Assembly: GCF_001401155.1 (NCBI RefSeq)
Contig: NZ_LJRO01000381.1
Location: forward strand, 1 to 64,000
From: Pseudomonas tremae
GTDB taxonomy: Bacteria > Pseudomonadota > Gammaproteobacteria > Pseudomonadales > Pseudomonadaceae
DNA: 64,000 nucleotides
Reading direction: 5' to 3'
This document shows positions 8,961 through 16,990 of the stretch, piece by piece (position 1 is the stretch's first letter; every line of letters begins with the position of its first letter). The position numbers and the translations under genes are program-made. Under the pieces are notes generated by a model, which did no database searches, had not been told where the DNA came from, and saw only the letters and a program-made list of their open reading frames with translations.

Positions 8961-10625
8961 TCACAGCACGAACCGTTGCACCATCAGGTTCAGGTCGCTG
9001 GCCAGCATCGACAGCGCGTTGCTCGCAACGGTTGTCTGCTGTGCGCCCGAGGCTGTCTGGCTCGACAGATCGCGAATGCTGCTCAGGTTGCGATCCACTT
9101 CACTCGCTACCTGAGCCTGCTGTTCCGCCGCACTGGCGATCAGCAGGTTGCGATCGTTGATTGTGGCCGTCGAGCTGATGATAACGTTCAGCGCCTCGCC
9201 GGTCGCAGCGGCCTGCTCCAGCGTCAGATTGGCCTGAGTTGCGGTATGCCTCAGCGAACTTGCCGTCTGCTGGGTGCTCTGCTGCACGCCGTTGATCAAC
9301 CCTTCTATTTCCGCTGTGGACGCGCTGGTACGTTGTGCCAATGAGCGCACTTCATCGGCGACCACGGCAAACCCGCGTCCCGCTTCACCCGCGCGCGCGG
9401 CCTCGATGGCGGCGTTGAGCGCCAACAGGTTGGTCTGATTGGCGATGGCGCGAATCACGTCGAGAATGCTGCTGATGCTCTGTGTGCGCTCGGCCAGCCC
9501 TTCGGCCTGATGGGACGAGTCGAGGACATTTTCGGTCAGTGCCCTGATCGAAATGATGGTCGCCGACAGCTTGTCCTGCCCTTGCGCTGCGGCCTGAGTC
9601 GATGCCTGGGACTCGGTCACGGTGTTGCTGGCGTTGCCTGCCACTTCCACGGCAGCCTGGCTCATCTGATTGACTGCGACGGCAGCTTGCTCGATTTCAT
9701 CGTTCTGCAATTGCAGGTTGAGCGCGCTGGCCTCGGCGATGCTGCCCATCTCCTGCACCGATTGTGACAATTGTGTCGCTGCTGCATAAATCTGATCAAT
9801 CGTGCCATGCAGGTTGTTGCGCATGCGCCCGAGCGTCATCAGCAGCAGCGCGGTTTCGTCCTTGCCTTCAGCTATCGGATGGTGGGTCAGGTCGCCATCG
9901 GCGATGGTGCTGGCGATTTGCAGGGCCTGGCGCACAGGATGAATAATGCTGACGCTCAGGCGCCATGCCAGAAGCAGGGTCAATGCCAAGGCAACCGCGA
10001 TGGCGCTCAGGGCGATGATGCGGGTCTGCTCGTAGCGGGCGCCGGCTGCCTCCACCGCGCTTGCCGCACTTTGCTTGTTCAGCTCGCGCAGCAGTTGTAC
10101 CTGCATGTCCATCAGGTCGCCTTGCATCATGAGCATGGTGTTGGCCAGCATTCTGGCTTCATCCAGCTTGTTCTGCTCGACCAGTGTGATCTGACTCAGC
10201 AGGCCTGGCATGAAGGCCTTGTAAGCCTCTTGCAGCGCCATGATGGAGTCGTGTTCGGTGCCGGACTGAACACGCGCCAGGTATTCCGAAAAACCTTTAT
10301 CGACCTCGTTCTTGAGCTGTTCTACGTTGATCTTGCTGTTGATGACGGCCCCTGGGTCGTCGGCGTTGGCAATCAGGCGGGTGGTTTCACTGCGCAGCTT
10401 GACCAGGCCGATTGCGATGGCATCAGCCACGGCGATACTGGGCAGAGCGCCACTTTCGACGACCTCGCCCTGATTGCGTATCTCCTGCATCTGCAGCAGA
10501 CAGAAAGCGCCCAGAGCAACCATCAGCAGAGAGGTGATGCCGAAGCAGATCACCAGGCGAGGCGTGATCCTGAAACGACGCAGGATGGTTGTCGTTGTGG
10601 TCTGCCGACGAGAGAAACGAGGCAT
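8961..10625 (-). CDS. Methyl-accepting chemotaxis protein, four-helix-bundle sensor type
   Basis: 554-residue membrane chemoreceptor. A first membrane segment near residues 25-50 (LVICFGITSLLMVALGAF) is followed by a periplasmic helical domain of about 150 residues and a second segment (IIALSAIAVALALTLLLAW) near 190-210, then a HAMP domain and a signalling domain with the conserved hairpin tip (IRAIANQTNLLALNAAIEA). The periplasmic part is short and all-helical, consistent with a 4HB_MCP sensor of unknown ligand. No C-terminal CheR/CheB tethering pentapeptide is present. ATG 10625 is preferred over an upstream TTG at 10646. Confidence 0.88.
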   Translation of the reverse strand: MPRFSRRQTTTTTILRRFRITPRLVICFGITSLLMVALGAFCLLQMQEIRNQGEVVESGALPSIAVADAIAIGLVKLRSETTRLIANADDPGAVINSKINVEQLKNEVDKGFSEYLARVQSGTEHDSIMALQEAYKAFMPGLLSQITLVEQNKLDEARMLANTMLMMQGDLMDMQVQLLRELNKQSAASAVEAAGARYEQTRIIALSAIAVALALTLLLAWRLSVSIIHPVRQALQIASTIADGDLTHHPIAEGKDETALLLMTLGRMRNNLHGTIDQIYAAATQLSQSVQEMGSIAEASALNLQLQNDEIEQAAVAVNQMSQAAVEVAGNASNTVTESQASTQAAAQGQDKLSATIISIRALTENVLDSSHQAEGLAERTQSISSILDVIRAIANQTNLLALNAAIEAARAGEAGRGFAVVADEVRSLAQRTSASTAEIEGLINGVQQSTQQTASSLRHTATQANLTLEQAAATGEALNVIISSTATINDRNLLIASAAEQQAQVASEVDRNLSSIRDLSSQTASGAQQTTVASNALSMLASDLNLMVQRFVL

Positions 10626-10647
10626 CAATCTTTTCACGGCACACAAC

Positions 10648-10715
10648 CCCTATAAACACACGGACCTTCTAGGAGAGCCGTTTATAGGGCAGTTGTGTGA
10701 TGTCTTTGTGACATC
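10648..10715. promoter_or_regulatory. Nested inverted repeats upstream of the chemoreceptor
   Basis: Two dyads lie in the 130-bp gap before the chemoreceptor start. The first is a perfect 10-bp pair CCCTATAAAC (10648-10657) and GTTTATAGGG (10680-10689). The second is GATGTC, five bases, GACATC (10699-10715). They could be operators or a 5' leader stem; no binding protein is known. Confidence 0.4.
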
Positions 10716-10756
10716 TAGCGTTTCAAACGAAAACAAACCACAGTTCACGGCAGCGG

Positions 10757-11404
10757 TTAGCCAATTTCTTCCATCATTTCGTCCAGAAAGCGCTTCAATC
10801 GCGCGTGTCTGACCTCTGCCATCTGTTTGCCCGTAGGGGTCTGAAAGCCTTCTGCGAGATGAAGCAGCTTGGTATAGAAGTGGTCGACGGCAAATTCCTT
10901 GTCGTCATAGGGGCGCTGGTTGGCGTAAGGATCAACTGGGTCGTAGAGCGATCTGCCCATCCGGCCTGACACATAAAAAGTGCGCGCCACGCCGAGCATG
11001 CCCAGCGAGTCAAGCCGGTCAGCGTCCTGCAAGATTTTTGCCTCCAGCGTCAGCGGAGTTATCGCCGCCGAGAAGCTGTGAGCCTCGATGGCATGCGCAA
11101 CGGCCGCGATGTTTGCTTCGTCCCACCCAATGCCTGCCAGTAGCTCATTGGCCCTGGCGGCCGCCAGTCGTGACGCTCCGGCACGGAACGGCGAGTCTTT
11201 CTCGACCGAAACACAGTCGTGCAGCAACGTGGCAGCGATCAGCACCCGCGCATCGCCGCCTTCCCGATCACGGATAGCGCAGACGTTTTTCCAGACGCGC
11301 AGCAAATGCGAGGCGTCGTGCGATCCATCGATTTTTTCGGCGTGGGTATACGGGATCAGCTGGTTGGCGAGATCCTCGAATGGGGCGAAGCGTGCGGCGA
11401 TCAT
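10757..11404 (-). CDS. HD-domain phosphohydrolase, YedJ-like
   Basis: 215-residue cytoplasmic metal-dependent phosphohydrolase of unknown substrate. HD-family metal ligands are visible: His at 33 (SHDASHLLRVW), the His-Asp pair at 62-63 (LLHDCVS) and a later Asp in LQDADRLDSLG. The YDPVDPYANQRPYDDKEFAVDHFYTKLL tail follows the pattern of YedJ-type proteins. AGGA lies eight bases upstream of the ATG at 11404. It is downstream of the acyltransferase gene in the opposite sense of transcription order (same strand, 55 bp apart), so the two may share a transcript. Confidence 0.83.
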   Translation of the reverse strand: MIAARFAPFEDLANQLIPYTHAEKIDGSHDASHLLRVWKNVCAIRDREGGDARVLIAATLLHDCVSVEKDSPFRAGASRLAAARANELLAGIGWDEANIAAVAHAIEAHSFSAAITPLTLEAKILQDADRLDSLGMLGVARTFYVSGRMGRSLYDPVDPYANQRPYDDKEFAVDHFYTKLLHLAEGFQTPTGKQMAEVRHARLKRFLDEMMEEIG

Positions 11405-11459
11405 GGGTCGTCCTGAAAAGTGGGGCTCGACCAAGGATTGCAGAAAGCACGCCCCTCTG

Positions 11460-13475
11460 TCATTGGGCAATGATCTGGTTGATCTGCGCAGCAAGCAGCC
11501 CGGCACCTTCTGCATTGAGGTGGTTGAAATCCTTGTAATAGGATTTCAGATCGCCTATCAGGCACTGCCCAAGCTTGCAGAATGCGCTGTCCGGGATAAT
11601 CAGGCGGATCTGATCTGACGCCTGTGCATGCTCGAACAAGGTGCGTGTGAAGCGCTGAAGACGTTCATGCGTTTCCACAGTTACCGATACTTCGCTGATC
11701 AGTTGCAGTGTCTGTGCTGCGTTTTTCGGGTTGTTGCGAGCCAGCCGGTAGTAAAGGTTTTTCGGCTCGATCAGTTGTTGCGGCACTTGCGCGACGATGA
11801 TGACTTCACTGCCAATCGCTCGATAAGCCTGAACGGTGGTTTCAAGGGCTTGCGTGAAAACGATTCGCGAAGCTTCGCGGGTGCGCTCCTGCCGGGAGGC
11901 TGAAATCAGAAAGTATCTGGCCGAAAGTTTTTTGCCGTAATCGCCGTCGGTGTAAAGCGTCCAGCGGGCGACCAGCACCACTTTTTTGATTTTGTGCTTT
12001 TTCACGTAGGCAAATTCACGACCGGCCAGCGCTTCGCACACCCCCGGCGCATGGTTGCCGCTGACGACGTCCACACCCAGCAGCGGCAGGCAGCCGCCCA
12101 GCCCGATATGAACGACGGTTGTGCCCTGGTCACGTGCGACTGCATCGAAGGTCGACAGCAGGGCTTCAGCATGACTGTCGCCGAACACCGCCAAGGCTGG
12201 CGTCCCTGTGCTGTCGCGCTTGCCGAACAGACAGAAATCGATTTCGTCCTGGCCGCAGCGGTCGCGTATCTGTGGGTCGGCGAACTGCCGATACAGAGCC
12301 GGGTCGACATCAAAACGCTGGCCAAAGCCGTTGTTCAGATAGCCGGTCAGCCCCAGAGCGATGAACAGCGCCGATGCGAGACCTGAGAAGGTGAATACCT
12401 GCTGACGGCTGAAGCCACCTTTGAAGCCACCTTTTTGGCGAAAAGGCTGTTCGACAAATCGCCAGCTCAGCCAGGCCAGCACCAGCGACAGCAGCGTCAA
12501 TGCCAGCATGACCTGCAGGCCGGGTTCCGCCAGGCTGCTCTGACGGGCGAAGGCAAAGATGGGCTGATGCCACAGGTAAGCGCTGTAGCTGACCATGCCG
12601 ATGAGCACTAGGGGTTGACTGCTCAGCACCTGTCCGGCCCAGGTATTTTTGTTGGCGTAAACGATGATCAACGTTGCGCCCACAACAGGCACCAAGGCAT
12701 TGAAGCCCGGAAAAGGCGTGTTGCTGTCGAACGCTGCTACAGCGTAAGCGATGAGCAAAATGCCCAGTAGCGCCGCCGCCTGAGCTACAGGGCCCGCGGT
12801 GTCTGCTTTGTGGGGGCGCCAGGCAAAGTAGAAGGCGATGAACGAACCGGCCAGCAACTCCCAGGCGCGTGCGTGCAACAGGTAAAACGTGCTGCTGGCG
12901 TCGTGCTGCGCTCCCCGTTGCGCCAGTGTCAGGCTGCCCAGTGCCACAACTATCAGCAGCGCGACGAGCCTGCCGCGACCGATGCGCCAGCCCAGCATCA
13001 GCAACAGCGGAAAAAGCAGGTAGTACTGTTCTTCGACTGCGAGTGTCCAGGTGTGTAGCAGTGGCTTGAGTTCAGCCGTTGCGTCGAAATAGCCACTTTC
13101 CAGCCAGAACAGCACATTGGAGGAAAACGTCGGTACTGCTACCAGGCTCTTGGCGAAGTATTTCAGGTCAGGCGGGTCAAGGGTCATCCAGGCGACTGGC
13201 AGGCAGACGAGTATGACCGCGAACAGCGCGGGCAAAATGCGCCGTGCGCGCCGCTCGTAGAAATTGATCAGCGAGAACGTGCCGCGTGCCATTTCCGCGA
13301 TGATGATCGAGGTAATCAGGTAGCCGGAAATCACAAAAAATACGTCGACGCCGACAAATCCGCCGCTCAGGAACGGTAAGCCCGCGTGATAAAGCATGAC
13401 GGGAACGACGGCCAGCGCGCGCAGGCCATCGATCTCGGGGCGATAGCCGAGCGCCGGGTTGTGTGGAATGCCCAT
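11460..13475 (-). CDS. OafA-type O-acyltransferase with C-terminal SGNH domain
   Basis: 671-residue integral membrane protein predicted to transfer acetyl groups to surface polysaccharide. Residues 1-370 form the acyltransferase-3 domain with about ten membrane segments and the family opening YRPEIDGLRALAVVPVMLYHAG (His in the YHAG motif). Residues about 420-671 form a periplasmic SGNH hydrolase-like domain with GDSHAEAL (nucleophile Ser) and a C-terminal DFNHLN. ATG at 13475 is taken as the start; a TTG at 13511 would extend it by 12 residues. A likely target is LPS O-antigen, but none is shown here. Confidence 0.87.
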   Translation of the reverse strand: MGIPHNPALGYRPEIDGLRALAVVPVMLYHAGLPFLSGGFVGVDVFFVISGYLITSIIIAEMARGTFSLINFYERRARRILPALFAVILVCLPVAWMTLDPPDLKYFAKSLVAVPTFSSNVLFWLESGYFDATAELKPLLHTWTLAVEEQYYLLFPLLLMLGWRIGRGRLVALLIVVALGSLTLAQRGAQHDASSTFYLLHARAWELLAGSFIAFYFAWRPHKADTAGPVAQAAALLGILLIAYAVAAFDSNTPFPGFNALVPVVGATLIIVYANKNTWAGQVLSSQPLVLIGMVSYSAYLWHQPIFAFARQSSLAEPGLQVMLALTLLSLVLAWLSWRFVEQPFRQKGGFKGGFSRQQVFTFSGLASALFIALGLTGYLNNGFGQRFDVDPALYRQFADPQIRDRCGQDEIDFCLFGKRDSTGTPALAVFGDSHAEALLSTFDAVARDQGTTVVHIGLGGCLPLLGVDVVSGNHAPGVCEALAGREFAYVKKHKIKKVVLVARWTLYTDGDYGKKLSARYFLISASRQERTREASRIVFTQALETTVQAYRAIGSEVIIVAQVPQQLIEPKNLYYRLARNNPKNAAQTLQLISEVSVTVETHERLQRFTRTLFEHAQASDQIRLIIPDSAFCKLGQCLIGDLKSYYKDFNHLNAEGAGLLAAQINQIIAQ

Positions 13476-13690
13476 GGGGTGTGTTCTCGGGTGGTACAGG
13501 GGGATAGGCAAGAACTGCGATAGCTACCGCCAGCGCCGGGCGCAGGACGGAAATGCATAAAGAAGAGGGCAAGGAGGAAGTCGGTTCAGTGGCCTGTATT
13601 TTTTAGTTCAGTTGCCTGCATCTGTCCACTCGATGAGGTTGCTCCCGGCTATCCACAAGCAGCGCTTACCCTTAAACCGGAAAAGCCCTT

Positions 13691-13696
13691 TATAAT
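13691..13696 (+). promoter_or_regulatory. Perfect TATAAT -10 element before yjdM
   Basis: TATAAT lies 33 bp before the GTG at 13729. The -35 region is poor. Because the predicted transcript would start near 13703, an ATG at 13699 would be outside or at the edge of the mRNA, which supports the GTG start. Confidence 0.5.
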
Positions 13697-13728
13697 TCAT
13701 GGTTTTTACCCCTGATGCGAGAACCCCT

Positions 13729-14070
13729 GTGAGCTTACCGTCCTGCCCGAAATGCAATTCCGAATACACCTATGAAGATGGCAGCCTGTTGATCTGCCCG
13801 GAATGCGCCCATGAGTGGCCTGCTGACGCCGGTAGTGCCGATGCAGCCGATGACGTGAAGGTCATCAAGGACTCCACCGGCAACGTCCTGCAGGACGGCG
13901 ACACGATCACCGTGATCAAGGACCTGAAAGTCAAAGGCTCATCGTTGGTGGTCAAGGTAGGCACCAAGGTCAAGAACATCCGTCTGGTCGACGGCGATCA
14001 CGATATCGACTGCAAGATCGATGGCATCGGCGCCATGAAGCTGAAGTCCGAGTTCGTCCGCAAAGTTTGA
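13729..14070 (+). CDS. yjdM: YjdM (PhnA-type) zinc-ribbon protein
   Basis: 113-residue protein of the YjdM/PhnA family. It opens with a zinc ribbon, CPKC at residues 6-9 and CPEC at 24-27, and ends with the conserved domain DGDTITVIKDLKVKGSS...VGTKVKNIRLVDGDHDIDCKIDG. The GTG start gives the family N-terminus SLPSCPKCNSEYTYEDGS and the usual length of about 111. The family was once linked to phosphonate metabolism; its role is not established. Confidence 0.88.
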   Translation: MSLPSCPKCNSEYTYEDGSLLICPECAHEWPADAGSADAADDVKVIKDSTGNVLQDGDTITVIKDLKVKGSSLVVKVGTKVKNIRLVDGDHDIDCKIDGIGAMKLKSEFVRKV

Positions 14071-14198
14071 TTCGGTCTGGTAATCGCTTTAACGTGAACG
14101 CCTCGCCTGTCGCTCGACAGGCGGGGCGTTCGTATTTTCGGCTGCACTTAGCCTGTGCTCTGCTGCAACAGGCGGTTGCTCTTACAAGGCAGGTAATC

Positions 14199-14630
14199 AT
14201 GTCCACAACCCCCGCGCCGTATTTGCAGCCTGATGAGTGTGTCGTGCTGTTCGATGGCGTCTGCAAACTGTGCAATGGCGTGGTCAGGTTTCTGATCCGC
14301 AACGATCCTCATCGACGCTTGCGCCTGGCAGCCGTGCAGTCGGACGAGGGCCAGGCCCTGCTGAAATGGGCCGGCTTGCCGCTGGACGAATTTCATACCA
14401 TCGCGGTCATCGTCAATAATCGGGTGTTTGTGCGCTCGGACGCCTTTCTGCACATCATGGGTCTATTGCCTGCGCCGTGGCCGTTGCTCAAGGTGCTGCG
14501 TATTTTTCCGCGCGTTCTGCGTGATTGGGCCTACAACCGCATCGCGCTCAATCGTTACCGCCTGTTTGGTCGCTATGATCACTGCCTGTTGCCATCGCCA
14601 GAGCACCGGCAGCGCTTCCTCGGAGATTGA
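14199..14630 (+). CDS. DCC-family thiol-disulfide oxidoreductase-like protein (DUF393)
   Basis: 143-residue protein with the family-defining FDGVCKLCNGVVRFLIRND motif near the N-terminus (DxxCxxC), pointing to a thioredoxin-like redox role; the real activity is unknown. The ATG at 14199 follows AGG seven bases upstream. The C-terminal part is Arg/Tyr-rich (WAYNRIALNRYRLFGRYD), as is usual in the family. It follows yjdM by 128 bp. Confidence 0.82.
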   Translation: MSTTPAPYLQPDECVVLFDGVCKLCNGVVRFLIRNDPHRRLRLAAVQSDEGQALLKWAGLPLDEFHTIAVIVNNRVFVRSDAFLHIMGLLPAPWPLLKVLRIFPRVLRDWAYNRIALNRYRLFGRYDHCLLPSPEHRQRFLGD

Positions 14631-14896
14631 CGACCGGCGGTCACCTGCAAAGTCTCATACCTATGGACGGGTTGTGATCCACCTTGGTGGTCCGTAGAAT
14701 TCGCGCATCTGGCTGTATTCCCTATATTCACAATAATCCACTTCACACACTGCGCCCGGTCTTGACGGTCGAGCGGAGCGTTTTTGCGTTGGTTTTTCAG
14801 TGGGACAGGCCGTGGTTTTATGCACAGGTGCCATGCGTGTTGTGATGCGTGGCGGTCGACCTCCGGGTTTGAATATTTTTAGAGAGCTGTGAATTC

Positions 14897-16117
14897 TTGA
14901 TAACGACACCTCCGAACGCCCATGAAAATGAAAGCGCTGGCAGCTGGCTGGGCGTCTTCGCGTTGGCCTTGGCGGCCTTCATTTTCAACACCACCGAGTT
15001 CGTGCCGATCGGCCTGCTGAGCAACATCGGCCAGAGCTTCGACATGACGCCGGCACAGGTCGGGCTGATGCTTACGATCTACGCCTGGGTGGTGTCACTG
15101 ATGTCGCTGCCGATGATGCTGGCGACGCGCAATATCGAGCGGCGCAAGCTGCTGATGTTTGTGTTTGGTCTGTTTGTGGTCAGCCACGTCATCTCTGCGA
15201 TGGCCTCAAGCTTCGCGATCCTGCTGGTCAGCCGTGTCGGTATTGCATTTGCGCATGCGGTGTTCTGGTCGGTCACCGCATCGCTGGCAGTGCGTATCGC
15301 GCCACCGGGCAAACAGGTTCAGGCCCTCGGGTTGTTGGCGACAGGTACCTCGCTGGCCATGGTCCTCGGCATTCCGCTGGGTCGGGTGCTTGGTGAGGCT
15401 CTGGGCTGGCGCACCACCTTTCTGGGCATCGCCGGGGTCGCTGCGCTGGTGGTTTTCCTGTTGGCCCGCGCGCTGCCGCTGCTGCCCAGTCAGAACTCTG
15501 GCTCGTTGCGCAGCCTGCCGATCCTGTTCAAGCGTCCGCGCCTGATGGCGATCTATCTGCTGACCGCCATCGTGGTGACTGCGCATTTCACCGCCTACAG
15601 CTACATCGAACCGTTCACCCAGACGGTGTCCAGGCTCAGTGGCGAAATGACCACGATCCTGCTGCTGGTCTTTGGTGGCGCAGGGATCATGGGCTCTATC
15701 ATTTTCAGCCTGTTCAGCGATCGGTTCCCGAATGGGCTGTTGATCACTGCCATTGGCACCCTGACGCTGTGCCTGCTGATGCTGTTGCCGCTCTCCGGCG
15801 ATGCAATCTCGCTGGGTACGCTGACTGTGGTCTGGGGCATGGCGATCATGTGTTTCGGGCTGCTCTTGCAAGCGCGCGTGCTGGCGCTGGCGCCGGATGC
15901 GACCGATGTGGCGATGGCGCTGTTCTCGGGCATCTTCAATATCGGTATCGGCGGCGGGGCGCTGCTGGGCAGTGTGGTAAGCAGTCAGCTGGGGGTGGCG
16001 GATGTCGGCATCGTCGGCGGTTTGCTCGCCCTGAGCGGGCTGGGACTGTGCTGCTATACGACGCACCACTTCGGCAAGGTCCGGCCTGCGGCTGAGGCGG
16101 CTGCCTCGAGCAAGTGA
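14897..16117 (+). CDS. MFS sugar/drug efflux transporter, SotB-like
   Basis: 406-residue inner-membrane exporter with 12 predicted membrane segments. The FIFNTTEFVPIGLLS sequence in segment 1 and MLTIYAWVVSLMSLP in segment 2 are characteristic of the SotB/YdeA branch of the major facilitator superfamily, which exports arabinose and similar sugars. The start is probably TTG 14897, preceded by AGAGAG; no ATG occurs before the second segment. The 266 bp upstream hold no gene. It ends in a strong bidirectional terminator. Confidence 0.83.
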   Translation: MITTPPNAHENESAGSWLGVFALALAAFIFNTTEFVPIGLLSNIGQSFDMTPAQVGLMLTIYAWVVSLMSLPMMLATRNIERRKLLMFVFGLFVVSHVISAMASSFAILLVSRVGIAFAHAVFWSVTASLAVRIAPPGKQVQALGLLATGTSLAMVLGIPLGRVLGEALGWRTTFLGIAGVAALVVFLLARALPLLPSQNSGSLRSLPILFKRPRLMAIYLLTAIVVTAHFTAYSYIEPFTQTVSRLSGEMTTILLLVFGGAGIMGSIIFSLFSDRFPNGLLITAIGTLTLCLLMLLPLSGDAISLGTLTVVWGMAIMCFGLLLQARVLALAPDATDVAMALFSGIFNIGIGGGALLGSVVSSQLGVADVGIVGGLLALSGLGLCCYTTHHFGKVRPAAEAAASSK

Positions 16118-16130
16118 TGCTCGCATAAAA

Positions 16131-16165
16131 AAGCTCGCTGACCGCGCAGGGCGATCAGCGAGCTT
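16131..16165. terminator. Bidirectional terminator between the exporter and pcs
   Basis: Perfect 11-bp stem AAGCTCGCTGA / TCAGCGAGCTT with a 13-base loop, preceded by six A (a T-run for minus-strand transcripts) and placed between convergent genes. Confidence 0.8.
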
Positions 16166-16184
16166 TCATGGTCTGACAGTCAGC

Positions 16185-16904
16185 TCAGGCCTTGAGCCGG
16201 CCCAGCCATTCCAGTGAAGTTCTCCAGATGCAGATCCCCAGGAAGTAAGCCGACATGGTCATCCACACGCCCATGACCACGGGGCCATTGTGCGGATGGT
16301 TGCTGATCAGCAGGGCGCTGGATAGCAGCCATACGGTGGTCACTGCGATGTTGATCGGCATGAAGCGACGCACACGGAAAGGGTGCAGAAACTTCATGCG
16401 GGTCAGGGTCAGCAAAGCCAGAGCGATGATGGTGATGAATGTCAGCCAGGGCGCCGGCGAAAGAATGTAAAGGCACAGTGCGACTACGTTCCAGGCCGCA
16501 GGAAAGCCCTGAAAGTAGTTGTCCTTGCTCTTCATGTCGACGTTGCAGAAGCAGAACAGCGACGAGACCAGGATCACCGAGATGCTCAGCAGCAGGGTGT
16601 AGTCCGGCACCGGAATGTATCGGTAGATGAACAATGCGGGGATGAACACGTAGGTCAGGTAATCAATCACCAGGTCCAGCACCGACCCATCGAAGTGCGG
16701 AAGTACCGAGGTGGTGTTGACCTTGCGTGCCAGCGAGCCGTCTACGCCATCTACGATCAGCGCCGCACCGAGCCACAACAGGCAGGCTTTGGGTTCATTG
16801 TTAAACAAGGCAATGGTAGCCAGAAACGCAAGGACGACGCCGGTGGCGGTGAAGCCATGCGCGCCCCAGGCGTTGATTCTGGCTATGCGTTGATTGGTTA
16901 TCAC
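16185..16904 (-). CDS. pcs: Phosphatidylcholine synthase
   Basis: 239-residue inner-membrane enzyme that condenses CDP-diacylglycerol with choline to make phosphatidylcholine. The CDP-alcohol phosphotransferase signature is read as DG..G..AR, a 13-residue gap, then G...D...D (VDGVDGSLARKVN...FDGSVLDLVIDY, residues 51-83). About eight membrane segments are predicted. The start is a GTG at 16904 with GGAG upstream. Pcs is typical of host-associated bacteria including P. syringae and needs choline from outside. A PhoD-like gene lies 86 bp upstream on the same strand. Confidence 0.87.
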   Translation of the reverse strand: MITNQRIARINAWGAHGFTATGVVLAFLATIALFNNEPKACLLWLGAALIVDGVDGSLARKVNTTSVLPHFDGSVLDLVIDYLTYVFIPALFIYRYIPVPDYTLLLSISVILVSSLFCFCNVDMKSKDNYFQGFPAAWNVVALCLYILSPAPWLTFITIIALALLTLTRMKFLHPFRVRRFMPINIAVTTVWLLSSALLISNHPHNGPVVMGVWMTMSAYFLGICIWRTSLEWLGRLKA

Positions 16905-16990
16905 GGGGCGCTCTCCAGGAAATAATGCTTGCCAGGGTGTGCCGCAAACCTGACGGGTAGCAACTATCGACCCGGCAACTGCCGATAAGT

